From positions 767,501 through 831,500 of the forward strand of contig NZ_CP076443.1 of the NCBI RefSeq assembly GCF_018866345.1: a stretch of 64,000 nt of DNA, given 5' to 3'. Each line of letters opens with the position of its first letter. The first letter of the stretch is position 1. Source of the stretch: Gemella sp. zg-570 (GTDB lineage: Bacteria > Bacillota > Bacilli > Staphylococcales > Gemellaceae). Of this stretch, positions 63,674 to 64,000 are shown one piece after another. Both the position numbers and the translations under genes were made by a program. The notes below the pieces were generated by a model that saw only the letters and a program-made list of their open reading frames with translations, made no database searches and was not told the origin of the DNA.

Positions 63674-64000
63674 CTGAAATAATTATAAAATCTGAAAAAA
63701 CATCATTTCCATAAAATAAACCCTTATAAGTTAGCTTAATTATATTATTTTCTAGCGATAAAAAATTTTTACTTATGTTACTCTCAATACTATTCATATA
63801 TATTTCTCTGGAATTAATATTATATTTTTTATCAATTTCTAATAAATTAATTCCACTAAGCAATCTTAGTCCTAAAAAAAATTCTTCTTCTATTTTTTCT
63901 TTTTTTGAAACTTGCGTTATCTCTTTACGAGCATGACCATTTTTTTTCATACTATCAATATAAAACTTAACAGGACCATGATTAGAATATCTAACTCCAT
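63663..64000 (-). CDS. hemW: Radical SAM heme chaperone HemW, C-terminal part only (5' end beyond window)
   Basis: Minus-strand frame runs off the right edge with no start in the window; 112 codons plus stop are visible. The residues GVRYSNHGPVKFYIDSMKKN are followed by EEEFFLGLRLLSGINL, matching the HemN-type C-terminal domain of HemW (formerly a coproporphyrinogen oxidase-like protein). HemW is an oxygen-independent heme chaperone with a radical SAM N-terminal domain, which is not in the window. The downstream terminator shares the stop codon. Confidence 0.75.
   Translation of the reverse strand, partial: GVRYSNHGPVKFYIDSMKKNGHARKEITQVSKKEKIEEEFFLGLRLLSGINLLEIDKKYNINSREIYMNSIESNISKNFLSLENNIIKLTYKGLFYGNDVFSDFIIISENE

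Overview
The window is very AT-rich, and almost every gene has a low-GC Gram-positive (Bacillota, class Bacilli) counterpart: HPr/Enzyme I, DnaD, RuvAB without a visible RuvC, MurT/GatD, ScpAB, YlbG-RsmD-CoaD, ClpX-LonA-EngB, YugP and TypA. Ribosome binding sites are of the AGGAG type and terminators are AT-rich hairpins. The overall set resembles Gemella or relatives of the Staphylococcaceae. That placement is an inference from gene content and order, because no rRNA or marker comparison was possible. Nearly all genes lie on the minus strand; only uvrB, ddl and murF run on the plus strand.

Layout, left to right. (1) 1-1936: ptsH-ptsI, with ptsI cut by the window edge. (2) 2054-4553: ruvA-ruvB-queH, with queH broken by a poly-A frameshift. 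(3) 4553-12937: a long minus-strand run prmA, purB, cca, a dinG-like gene, asnS, dnaD, nth and lspA, with internal promoters. (4) 13048-17567: the plus-strand island uvrB, ddl, murF, closed by a two-way terminator. (5) 17566-25324: NUDIX, YoaK, XerD-like, scpA, scpB, rluB, a ResD/SrrA-like regulator, murT, gatD and a GNAT remnant. (6) 25351-30185: lepB, a patatin, a CshA-type RNA helicase, a ClbS/DfsB-like gene and a second NUDIX gene. (7) 30166-35531: rnc-smc-ftsY. (8) 35562-36122: a five-gene tRNA operon (Asn, Ser, Glu, Asp, His) with a consensus promoter. (9) 36135-40107: three PH-domain membrane proteins, an MBL-fold hydrolase and YugP. (10) 40153-42058: typA. (11) 42071-46393: deoD, pgcA, a thioesterase and pepT. 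(12) 46409-52012: acpS, alr, tex and an OatA-like acyltransferase. (13) 52013-56228: clpX, lon, engB. (14) 56246-63622: pnp, ylbG, rsmD, coaD, murG, PAP2, yhdT, panF and two small genes. (15) 63644-64000: the end of hemW.

Working together, many genes serve cell-wall supply: alr, ddl and murF make the D-Ala-D-Ala peptide, murG makes lipid II, murT/gatD amidate it, a PAP2 phosphatase may recycle the lipid carrier, and an OatA-like enzyme may O-acetylate the wall. Others serve chromosome upkeep (smc, scpAB, ruvAB, uvrB, nth, dnaD), RNA handling (pnp, rnc, cshA, cca, rsmD, rluB, tRNAs), proteolysis (clpX, lon, lepB, lspA, yugP) and CoA supply (panF, coaD, acpS).

The window is mainly core genome. 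I see no insertion sequence, prophage, CRISPR array, toxin-antitoxin pair or defence island. The unusual points are local decay or divergence within core operons: a DinG homologue with an intact exonuclease domain but no helicase motifs, a XerD-like protein lacking catalytic residues in the scpAB operon, a response regulator with no adjacent kinase, frameshifts in queH and at the start of a GNAT gene, three consecutive PH-domain proteins, and a recurrent extended -10 promoter motif (TGTTATAAT).
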